A DNA stretch of 28,900 nucleotides from JAZKIX01 sp040384645 (lineage in GTDB: Bacteria > Pseudomonadota > Gammaproteobacteria > Burkholderiales > Burkholderiaceae_D), in contig JAZKIX010000139.1 of assembly GCA_040384645.1 (NCBI GenBank), positions 1-28,900 on the forward strand, given 5' to 3'. Every line of letters begins with the position of its first letter. Position 1 is the stretch's first letter. This document shows positions 7,382 to 13,799 of this stretch, piece after piece. A program made the position numbers and the translations under genes. A model generated the notes under the pieces. The model was not told where the DNA came from and did not search any database. It saw nothing but the letters and a program-made list of their open reading frames with translations.

Positions 7382-8364
7382 ATGTTTATCAAATCCCGAA
7401 TTTTTTTGGCCAGCACAGCTTGTTTGCTGGCTCTTGGCGCCTGTAAAGCGAAAGAAGCAGAAAAACCCGCAACACCCGCTCCAGCCGCAGCTAGCACCAG
7501 CGCCAGCCCAAGCAGCGAAGTGGTTGCCGCCAAAGTCAACGGTACCAATATCAGCCAAAACCGTGTCGACCTGATGCTCAAGCAACGTGGCGCACAAGGT
7601 CAACCCGACACCCCGGAAACCCGCAAGGCCATCGTCGACCACCTCGCGCTGCAACTGATCATTTCACAAGAAGCGGTCAAAAAAGGTCTGGATAAAACAC
7701 CTGAAGTAGTCGACCAACTTGACTTGACCAAGCAATCGATCCTGGCCAATGCGTTTGTGCAAGACTACATCAAGAGCAATCNNNNNNNNNNGACGAGATG
7801 CTCAAAGCCGAATACGACAAAGTCAAAGCCGAAATGACTGGCAATGAATACAAGGCGCGTCATATTTTGGTGGAAAAAGAATCCGATGCCAAAGACATCA
7901 TCACCAAGCTGAAAAAGAATCCAAAATCGTTCGAAGCGCAGGCCAAAGAAAAATCCAAAGACCAAGGTTCCAAGGTCAATGGTGGTGATTTAGGGTGGTT
8001 CGATCCGCGCAGCATGGTGCCAGAATTCGGCGCTGCCGTGGCCAAGCTGGAAAAGGGCAAGTTCACCGAAGAGCCAGTCAAATCGCAGTTCGGCTACCAC
8101 GTCATCCTGCTGGAAGATTCACGCGCCAAGGAAGTGCCACCGTTTGAACAAGTCAAGCCTGGCCTGGGCCAGCAAGTACAACAAAAGAATTTGAAAAAAT
8201 TCCTGGATGATGCCAAGGCCGCTGCAAAAATCGAAATCGTAGCAGCGCCAGCAGCAACGCCAACGCCAACGCCGACACCAACAACGCCGCCAGCGGTAGC
8301 GGCGCCAACACCGGCTCCGGCTCCAGCTGCTGAAACCAAGCCAGCGGAACCGGCAAAGAAGTAA
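7382..8364 (+). CDS. Parvulin-type peptidyl-prolyl isomerase lipoprotein, interrupted by an assembly gap
   Basis: The gene starts at an ATG preceded by AAGGAA (7368-7373) and is cut by ten Ns at 7782-7791. The part before the gap reads in one frame and the part after it in another, so the N run does not equal the true gap. The N terminus is a lipoprotein signal ending in LALGAC, with Cys21 as the likely lipidated residue, then an Ala/Pro/Ser-rich linker and a SurA/PpiC-like helical region. After the gap comes a PpiC rotamase domain (ARHILVEKESDAK, then GGDLGWFDPRSMVPEF and QFGYHVILLED) and an Ala/Pro/Thr-rich tail. It should act in the periplasm on folding of outer-membrane or secreted proteins. 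Expected length is about 326 residues if the gap is in fact 8 nt. Confidence 0.88.
7782..7791. other. Assembly gap (10 N)
   Basis: Ten Ns lie inside the parvulin gene. A missing length equal to 2 modulo 3 is required to join the two coding frames; 8 nt would give the N-P-x-x-D-E-M junction expected for this family. Confidence 0.98.
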
Positions 8365-8403
8365 AATCGCCGCAAGTCCGTAGCAGGCCGTAGCACGCAA
8401 TCA

Positions 8404-8438
8404 TGCGCTCGTGAGCTTAGGTTCACGGGCGCATTTTT
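8404..8438 (+). terminator. Intrinsic terminator after the parvulin gene
   Basis: Arms 8404-8414 (TGCGCTCGTGA) and 8423-8433 (TCACGGGCGCA) pair with one G-U wobble around an 8-base loop and are followed by TTTTT. It lies 40 bases after the parvulin stop and just before the ribosome binding site of the next gene. Confidence 0.75.
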
Positions 8439-8455
8439 CATACAGGAGATTAATC

Positions 8456-8849
8456 ATGCCACTCGTTACTGTCACCGTCCAAAAGCCAAAAACCGCCGCA
8501 TTCAAACATGGCATGCTCGACGCGATCCATGCCACCCTGGTCGCCGCCGGTGTACCCGCTACCGCCAAATGCCCGAGGCGAGAACGGTGGGGTTTGAGAA
8601 CTCGATGCCGAGGATTTTCGCTACGACGCCAGCTATCCCGATTTGTCTACAGAAAGAACTGCCGATTTCGTCCTGATAGAAATTCTCTGGTCAGTCGGGC
8701 GTAGCGTCAAGCTCAAGAAAAAACTGCTGGAAGACCTGATGAGCCGACTCGCTGCACAAGGCTTGAATCCAGAAAACGTGATGGTCTGCTTCAAGGAAAC
8801 CGCGTGGGAAAATTGGTCTTTCGGCGGCGGCCGCTTGATCCATACCTGA
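8456..8849 (+). pseudogene. Tautomerase-family protein, frameshifted
   Basis: A good AGGAGA (8444-8449) precedes the ATG at 8456. The product begins MPLVTVTV, with the Pro after Met that serves as general base in the 4-oxalocrotonate tautomerase superfamily, and reads well up to about residue 38 (GVPATAK). Family-like sequence then resumes in a different frame from about 8604 (DAEDFRYDASYPDLSTERTADFVLIEILW) through ENVMVCFKETAWENWSFGGGRLIHT to the TGA at 8847-8849. The bases at 8567-8603 fit neither frame, and the downstream frame has a TGA at 8595-8597. The two ends together would make a protein of about 130 residues. Either the gene is broken by a small insertion or the assembly is wrong here, about 780 bases from the N gap. 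Confidence 0.75.
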
Positions 8850-8898
8850 GCGTCGATTTAAATGCAGCCTGCCGCCGTTAGCGATTAAATGGGACATC

Positions 8899-9549
8899 AT
8901 GTATCAACCAACACAATTTGAAGAAACCAGCACCGGTCGGATGCACGATCTGGTACGCGCCCACCCTCTGGCGACGCTGGTCACCTTATCGGCCGATGGC
9001 CTCAATGCCAATCACATTCCATTCTATTTGCACGACGATGGCTCACCGCTTGGCACCTTGCGCGGCCACGTCGCGCGTGCCAATCCTCTGCTGCAAGATG
9101 TGGTTGCCAATCCGGCGGTGCTGGCGATTTTTCATGGACCCGATTGCTATATCAGCCCATCTTGGTACGCCACCAAGCAAGTTACCGGCAAGGTAGTACC
9201 GACTTGGAATTATGCCGTGGTGCATCTGCATGGCAGTCTGCGGGTGGTCGACGATCCGGTCTGGCTGCGAGCGCAATTAGACGCGTTGACGGCGCACAAT
9301 GAAGCGGCGTTTGAAGCGCCGTGGCAATTATCCGATGCGCCGGTAGAATTTACCCAGACCATCATGCAAGCCATCATCGGGATTGAAATTGTCATCGAAA
9401 AAATGTCGGGCAAATGGAAAGTCAGCCAAAACCAGCAGCCACAAAATCAAGCCAGCGTGATTGAAGGCTTACGCACTAGCCAGCAGCACGACGCCTGCCC
9501 GATGGCGCAACTGGTCCTTGCACGCGGATCGAAGCTCGACAAGAAGTAA
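8899..9549 (+). CDS. paiB: PaiB-family FMN-binding protein / negative transcriptional regulator
   Basis: The 216-residue protein begins MYQPTQFEE, as PaiB proteins do. It has the split-barrel flavin fold with HPLATLVTL (22-30), GPDCYISPSWYATK (80-93), GKVVPTWNYAVVHLHG (97-112) and the C-terminal GKWKVSQNQ (171-179). The family takes its name from Bacillus PaiB, a repressor of sporulation and protease genes; in proteobacteria the role is usually unknown and may be pyridoxamine-oxidase-like flavin chemistry. The start ATG at 8899 has only a weak GGGA. It is followed after four bases by the GTG of the nucleotidyltransferase-like gene, so the two are probably co-transcribed. Confidence 0.85.
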   Translation: MYQPTQFEETSTGRMHDLVRAHPLATLVTLSADGLNANHIPFYLHDDGSPLGTLRGHVARANPLLQDVVANPAVLAIFHGPDCYISPSWYATKQVTGKVVPTWNYAVVHLHGSLRVVDDPVWLRAQLDALTAHNEAAFEAPWQLSDAPVEFTQTIMQAIIGIEIVIEKMSGKWKVSQNQQPQNQASVIEGLRTSQQHDACPMAQLVLARGSKLDKK

Positions 9550-9553
9550 CAGC

Positions 9554-10132
9554 GTGACTCATTTCACCGATACCAACGCCCTGATTCACGCCGATCCACT
9601 GCGGATGGCGTGTTTGCAGGCGCTATATCAGCTCGATTGTCCCGATGCGCTGATCGCCGCCGGTTTCGTGCGTAACCTGATCTGGGATGAATCGCACGGC
9701 TACGACAGCCGCACGCCGCTCAACGATGTCGATGTGGTCTATTTCGATGCCGCCGATACGTCGCTGGCAGCGGAACAGGTGCTGGCAGATAAACTGGCGC
9801 AAGCCGTGCCGGCACTGCCGTGGCAAGTGCGAAATCAAGCCCGTATGCATTTGCGCAACGGCCATGCGCCGTATCGCGATAGTGCAGATGCAATCAGTTA
9901 TTTCCCCGAAATTGAAACCTGTGTCGGCGTGCGCCTGGACCGGCACGGGGCGATTGAAATCGTTGCGCCTTATGGCTTGGCAGCCAATTGGCAACTGAGC
10001 GTGAGCGAAAATCCCAAGCCGGGATACAGCGGCGTTTTCGACGACCGGATTAAAGCAAAAGCTTGGTTGCAGCGCTGGCCCCAGCTTGTAGTGCAGCGGC
10101 TTACACCAGGCTTGGTGCAAGCCGCCAGCTGA
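9554..10132 (+). CDS. Nucleotidyltransferase family protein (COG3575/DUF925-like)
   Basis: I place the start at the GTG at 9554, four bases after the paiB stop. The open frame runs further upstream, but only as an overlap inside paiB with no family sequence. The 192-residue product has DALIAAGFVRNLIWDESHGY (about 27-46) followed by PLNDVDVVYFD (about 52-62), which supplies the acidic pair of a nucleotidyltransferase fold, and FPEIETCVGVRLD further on. Proteins of this family are small, stand-alone and of unknown substrate. Coupling with paiB suggests a shared transcript rather than a shared pathway. It is convergent with the MerR-type gene, only 26 bases separating the stops. Confidence 0.82.
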   Translation: MTHFTDTNALIHADPLRMACLQALYQLDCPDALIAAGFVRNLIWDESHGYDSRTPLNDVDVVYFDAADTSLAAEQVLADKLAQAVPALPWQVRNQARMHLRNGHAPYRDSADAISYFPEIETCVGVRLDRHGAIEIVAPYGLAANWQLSVSENPKPGYSGVFDDRIKAKAWLQRWPQLVVQRLTPGLVQAAS

Positions 10133-10158
10133 ACTTAGTCATCAAATTCCCGCGTGCA

Positions 10159-10974
10159 TTACGCCACTGCAATATACAAATCCACCTGCGTTTTTTCATT
10201 ATCGGTACCCAAAAAGCGCTCGTCGTAGCGCTCCAGGTCGATCACGGTACCGGCGGCGGCGTGCAGATTCTGTTCCGCTAAAAGTTTGCCGTAAATGGTC
10301 TGGAAGGTCGTAATGATTTCCGTGGTTGGGCCAGTGTGGGTGAAGACGGCGTACTTTTGCGCCGGCACCGTGACACGTACCATGCCTTCGGGAACGGCAG
10401 CGTCACTGCTTACTTCCAGTCCGGCGATGTAACGGAACTGGCTTTCGCCCTGCGGGCAACATACCCCGTAAGACACGCTGGGATCGATGGCGGGGATTTC
10501 GTTTTCACGCGGCAGGTAACGCTGCCACATTGCAGGAATCGAATCGTGTGCATCGCTGCTGCGATATTCCATGCCGACCACGGTAAAGGCCGGCAAATTC
10601 ACTATGTTTGCTTGCATTTTGAGAGTCCTCCAGTGAGTCAATTGATTTAAAGGTGTTTCTACATCAATCAGTAAACGTTGCCTGCATGCCAGTTCGACCC
10701 GCAACAACTGTGCATGCGACGACAAGAAATGCAGCAACTGTTCCTTATCATCCAATTGCACATCGGCACTAAGCTGGGCAATGGCATCGAGCGGCACGTC
10801 AAGCCGGCGCAGCATGACGATACTTTGCAAATGCGCGATTTGCGAAGGATGATAATAGCGGTAATTATTATCGCGCTCGGTCAGCGCTGGCACGAACAGG
10901 CCGAGTGCGTCGTAGTGGCGCAGGGTCTTGGTTGACACCGCAAATATCTTCGCCATCTGGCCTATGGTCAACAT
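10159..10974 (-). CDS. MerR-family regulator with GyrI-like effector-binding domain
   Basis: The 271-residue protein has a MerR winged helix at the N terminus (MLTIGQMAKIFAVSTKTLRHYDALGLFVP, with NNYRYYHPSQIAHLQSI following), a helical linker (about 75-110) and a C-terminal AraC-effector/GyrI-like domain from about residue 120 (IVNLPAFTVVGMEY to VDLYIAVA). This is the layout of BmrR-type multidrug-responsive activators, which bind hydrophobic or cationic ligands in the C-terminal domain and act on promoters with long spacers. No transporter lies next to it. Upstream, the VOC gene points toward it on the same strand with 186 bases between, so its target is not obvious. Confidence 0.9.
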   Translation of the reverse strand: MLTIGQMAKIFAVSTKTLRHYDALGLFVPALTERDNNYRYYHPSQIAHLQSIVMLRRLDVPLDAIAQLSADVQLDDKEQLLHFLSSHAQLLRVELACRQRLLIDVETPLNQLTHWRTLKMQANIVNLPAFTVVGMEYRSSDAHDSIPAMWQRYLPRENEIPAIDPSVSYGVCCPQGESQFRYIAGLEVSSDAAVPEGMVRVTVPAQKYAVFTHTGPTTEIITTFQTIYGKLLAEQNLHAAAGTVIDLERYDERFLGTDNEKTQVDLYIAVA

Positions 10975-11160
10975 GCCGCACCATCTCCATTCACATCTTC
11001 AACAACGCTTACTGAAAACAGAGTGTAGAGCTTGATGCAAGGGTAAGGTCAAGTGCCTTTTGCATCTTGTGCCATATCAAACCGAGGGCGAAGCAACTGC
11101 TTGAGCGTGGCAAACGCGCCCAGCGGCTTGAGCCTGCCGCATGGATTGCCCTAGCAAGAG

Positions 11161-11571
11161 TTACCAATCCGCTTCAACCACCTGTCCCTTCTGCTGGGCG
11201 CTGGTCGCGGTGTATTGATGGACTTCAAAAGCATTGCCATCCGGGTCTTTTAGCCAGATTTGCCAGGTATTATCGCAACCCAGTTTTTTCTCGGTAAAGT
11301 CGACGCCTTGCGCCGTCAGGTTCTTCATCACCAGGTCGAGGTCGTCGGCTTCCAGACAAAAATGCTTGAGGCCATTGTTAATGACCGGGCCTAAATCCTT
11401 GTTTTCAAAAATTTCAATGTAATTGTTTTCGGCAATTTCCAGGTAGACGCCGAAATCCTGTCCCTTGCGCGTGAACTGGAACTTGGTTTTAAAGCCAAGC
11501 TTGCTGTAATAATCGATTGATCGCTGCAAGTCTTTGACATCCAGGCAAACATGGGCAATGCGCTTGAACAT
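11161..11571 (-). CDS. VOC-family protein (glyoxalase/bleomycin-resistance fold)
   Basis: The 136-residue protein has the paired beta-alpha-beta-beta-beta units of the vicinal oxygen chelate fold. Candidate metal ligands sit in the canonical places: His7 (RIAHVCLDV), Glu53 (YIEIFE), His70 (GLKHFCLE) and Glu116 (FEVHQY), as in glyoxalase I. The segment LKDPDGNAFEV is a family hallmark. A good AGGAAGAG precedes the ATG. It lies 70 bases downstream of the SDR gene on the same strand, so the two may be co-transcribed. Lactoylglutathione lyase activity is possible but the substrate is not fixed by the sequence. Confidence 0.87.
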   Translation of the reverse strand: MFKRIAHVCLDVKDLQRSIDYYSKLGFKTKFQFTRKGQDFGVYLEIAENNYIEIFENKDLGPVINNGLKHFCLEADDLDLVMKNLTAQGVDFTEKKLGCDNTWQIWLKDPDGNAFEVHQYTATSAQQKGQVVEADW

Positions 11572-11641
11572 GGTCTCTTCCTTCTGTTTTTATGGATTTT
11601 TTTGGATTCAGCCGGGCGGCTGAATCACTGCATGCGACAGC

Positions 11642-12340
11642 TTATGTCAGATATTTGTAGTCTTGCGCGGCAAAGAAACGGCCGCTTGGACCATTGTCTT
11701 CCAATAGCGCCGGCACCAATGCGCCGGGTACCACGGTCTCGACGCCGAACATCGCATTCGGGCCGCCCAAATCGGTCTTTAACCAGCCAGGATCAAGATA
11801 ATTGACCAGCACATTGGCGCCTTCCAGCTCGGTCGACAGGTCGCGGCTGTATTTATCGACAGCAGCCTTCGATACGCTGTACGGCGCCAGCGACGGCTGA
11901 TCCTTGATGCCCGACGTCAGGTTGACGATGCGGCCAAAACCGCGTTGCTTCATGCCCGGCGCAAAAGCATTGCACAGCGCTACCATCGAGAACAAGTTGA
12001 CCTGGAACGACTCTAGCCATTCTGCCGGCGTAATTTCCCAGATCGGCTTGAAGGTATTCATGATGGCCGCATTGTTGTACAGGATATCGATGTGGCCGGG
12101 GCCGTTGTTGACGCCCGCGATGATCGACGCCACGCCCTCGGCCGTGGCCAAGTCGCCAACTACCGCATGGGTTTTGACGCCATATTGCTTCAGGGTTTGC
12201 AACACTTCCGCCAGATGGCTCAGTTCGCGGCCATGCACGATCACATTGCACTTGCGTTTAGCCAAGCCGATGGCGATTTGGCGGCCGATTCCGCGGCTCG
12301 ATCCGGTGATTAAAGCCCATTTATTTTCGATAACGCTCAT
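11642..12340 (-). CDS. Short-chain dehydrogenase/reductase (SDR)
   Basis: From the ATG at 12340 (preceded by AAGGA) the product has 232 residues. The open frame continues 27 codons upstream without SDR features. Classical SDR motifs are complete: TGSSRGIG for the cofactor (12-19), NNAA (89-92), the catalytic Ser143 in NLTSG and the Tyr154-x3-Lys158 pair in YSVSK. The helix after the catalytic Tyr and the LDPGWLKTDLGG loop are also typical. The preferred cofactor and substrate cannot be assigned. It is the first gene of a probable two-gene unit with the VOC protein. Confidence 0.9.
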   Translation of the reverse strand: MSVIENKWALITGSSRGIGRQIAIGLAKRKCNVIVHGRELSHLAEVLQTLKQYGVKTHAVVGDLATAEGVASIIAGVNNGPGHIDILYNNAAIMNTFKPIWEITPAEWLESFQVNLFSMVALCNAFAPGMKQRGFGRIVNLTSGIKDQPSLAPYSVSKAAVDKYSRDLSTELEGANVLVNYLDPGWLKTDLGGPNAMFGVETVVPGALVPALLEDNGPSGRFFAAQDYKYLT

Positions 12341-12549
12341 TGCATTTCCTTGAGTAAAACGGTGGGGAGGGTGACGATATTGCCTCTGTGAAAGCAGAGA
12401 CCTATAAAATACGCCTTGCACAGCAGTGGCAACTCAGTGGTCGCTTGGCCGCACTATTGTGCTGAATTCGACATAATAATGCTAAATTTCGCTTTTGTTA
12501 AGCGCTATCATTGCTTGCCGCGACCGCCATTTTTACGGAACGCAAGCGT

Positions 12550-12702
12550 ATGGACGCATTTTTGATTTCAACCGGCATCGTCGCGCTGGCTGAAATAGGC
12601 GACAAAACCCGGATCGCCAGCATCGTGCTGGCGGCGTATTACAGCGTGCCTTTATCTGATGAGCAAAAATTTATTGAGCCATCTTTTTGGACGTTAAATT
12701 GA
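12550..12702 (+). pseudogene. N-terminal fragment of a GDT1/TMEM165 (UPF0016) cation transporter
   Basis: The ATG at 12550 opens a 50-residue frame. Its first 33 residues or so look like the first membrane helix of UPF0016 proteins, including the hallmark E-x-G-D-K-T (AEIGDKTRIASIVLAAYY). Full-length members have about 190 residues with two such motifs and export manganese or similar cations. After about residue 33 the resemblance stops, and the frame ends at TGA 12700-12702. The remainder of the gene is not found downstream, so this is a remnant or a recombination joint. The TGA overlaps the ATG of the next small gene (TGATG). Confidence 0.65.
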
Positions 12703-12896
12703 TGCGTGAGAATAACGACAAATTTGCGCAACGGCTTTTGTCTGTTTTAAGCGTGGTCACAGCAGTCGCTGCGGCCTTGGCTTTTTGGAAGTATGGCGTC
12801 GGCATCCCTTCCATAATTCTGGCGCTCACTTCAATTATTGCCGGGTTGTTCGCTGTGGCCAGGCTTGAACAAATGCGTGATTTATTTTCAGAATAG
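12702..12896 (+). CDS. Small membrane protein with two predicted helices, unrecognised
   Basis: The ATG at 12702 overlaps the TGA of the transporter fragment (TGATG) and gives 64 residues; a TTG five codons upstream could add five more. Two hydrophobic stretches (LLSVLSVVTAVAAALAFW at 17-34 and IPSIILALTSIIAGLFAVA at 40-58) flank a short loop with KYGVG, and both ends are charged (MRENNDKFAQR and RLEQMRDLFSE). This suggests an inner-membrane hairpin protein with both ends in the cytoplasm. I know no family. There is no independent ribosome binding site, so translation may depend on reading through the fragment upstream. Confidence 0.5.
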   Translation: MRENNDKFAQRLLSVLSVVTAVAAALAFWKYGVGIPSIILALTSIIAGLFAVARLEQMRDLFSE

Positions 12897-12918
12897 GCGC
12901 CCAAAGCTGTTTTTATTG

Positions 12919-12995
12919 AAAAATATACTGCTGGGTGTATTTTATAGAGCCCAATGAAAACGTGCGGAAAGGGCATGTTTTATACTAATACTCCC
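12919..12995 (-). repeat. 77-nt two-ended palindromic repeat, copy 3 of 6
   Basis: On the minus strand GGGAGTAT starts at 12995 and CAGTATATTTTT starts at 12930, 65 nt away, with the CCGCACGTTTTCATTG centre between them. It begins 23 bases after the small membrane protein gene. Confidence 0.85.
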
Positions 12996-13039
12996 TATAT
13001 TTAGGCTAATAAAGGTAGCAATTAAATTCGCTATAACCT

Positions 13040-13150
13040 GTCTTTCCCGCGCAGGCGGGATTCCATAGAACCGTGGATCAACTGGGCGCAATGTTTATGG
13101 CGATAGCGGGACACCAGCGCCGCATGGATTCCCGCCTGCGCGGGAAAGAC
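13040..13150. repeat. Long inverted repeat resembling neisserial dRS3
   Basis: The 27-base arms at 13040-13066 and 13124-13150 are reverse complements with one mismatch, around a 57-base centre. Each arm contains the shorter palindrome TTCCCGC-GC-AGGCGGGA, close in form to the dRS3 elements of Neisseria (ATTCCC, eight bases, GGGAAT). The pair could fold as a 111-base stem-loop. Confidence 0.8.
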
Positions 13151-13799
13151 GGTCATGCTTGCCAAATTTCCGGCTAAAAAAGGCGTCTGATACTACGGAC
13201 TGAATAGTTACAGCTAGGCATGCGCGTCAAGAAAAATACGCCACCCCCGCTGCGTCCTTCCCTAAAGCCAGCCAAATTTTTCACAAATAATTTGCCGGTA
13301 GCACGTTTAATCAATTATTCGCTTTCTTCGCATGATAATTTTTGGCCTGATCTTTTAGAAGACAAAACATATTGTCTCGGAAGACGCTCCCTCCAACCGG
13401 TTCGACGATCCTTGTCACCGTGTTGCGAGGGAAAAAAATCAAAATCATTACTAGGAGAAGACAATGGAATTATTTCATCCGCCCGATACCGGGCACGCCT
13501 CACTACATTGCAACGCTAGACCAGCGCACGCAGCTTAAGGGCTAAATGCGCGGCGGCACGCACGACGACAAGCACAATTCAATGCGTGATTTCGCGCACT
13601 TTTTTAAAACGTCGCCGTTCAGCGTTTCACATTCATAGCCTGTCCCGATTGTCATCCGGCTGCATCTTCAGCCGTGTCTCAACACGCCGGTATGCGGCCG
13701 CAACCGGCAGGCGGGCATGGTCGCAATCGCTTTCGCAATCAATTTGATGCAGGTCTGCAAAGGCCCGCTCGTAACCATTCGTATTCGTCAAAGGAAACC
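13151..13799. other. Long 5' region of the amylase gene
   Basis: About 650 bases without a convincing gene of normal size. It contains an AACCGGTT palindrome (13395-13402) of the shape used by LacI-family regulators, and a strong AGGAG followed by a 24-codon reading frame (13464-13538). I see no consensus promoter that I would defend. Confidence 0.4.
13464..13538 (+). CDS. Possible 24-residue leader or small protein upstream of the amylase gene
   Basis: AGGAG at 13453-13457 lies six bases before an ATG that opens a 24-codon frame (MELFHPPDTGHASLHCNARP, then AHAA, stop). The initiation signal is better than that of several real genes in this window. The peptide resembles nothing I know and lacks a signal or membrane segment. 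It could be a leader peptide, a small protein, or the start of a decayed gene. Confidence 0.25.
   Translation: MELFHPPDTGHASLHCNARPAHAA

Noticed and set aside
8094..8441. Antisense Gly/Ala/Val- and Trp/Arg-rich frames opposite the parvulin gene
   Set aside because: They are shadows of the Ala/Pro/Thr codon repeats in the parvulin tail.
12422..12549. yybP-ykoY manganese riboswitch before the GDT1-like fragment
   Set aside because: Such riboswitches often precede this transporter family, but I find none of the conserved sequence here.
13674..13799. Longer amylase start with 42 extra residues
   Set aside because: The extra residues are Arg/Gln-rich and would bury the signal peptide; AAGGAA and the signal sequence favour the ATG at 13800.
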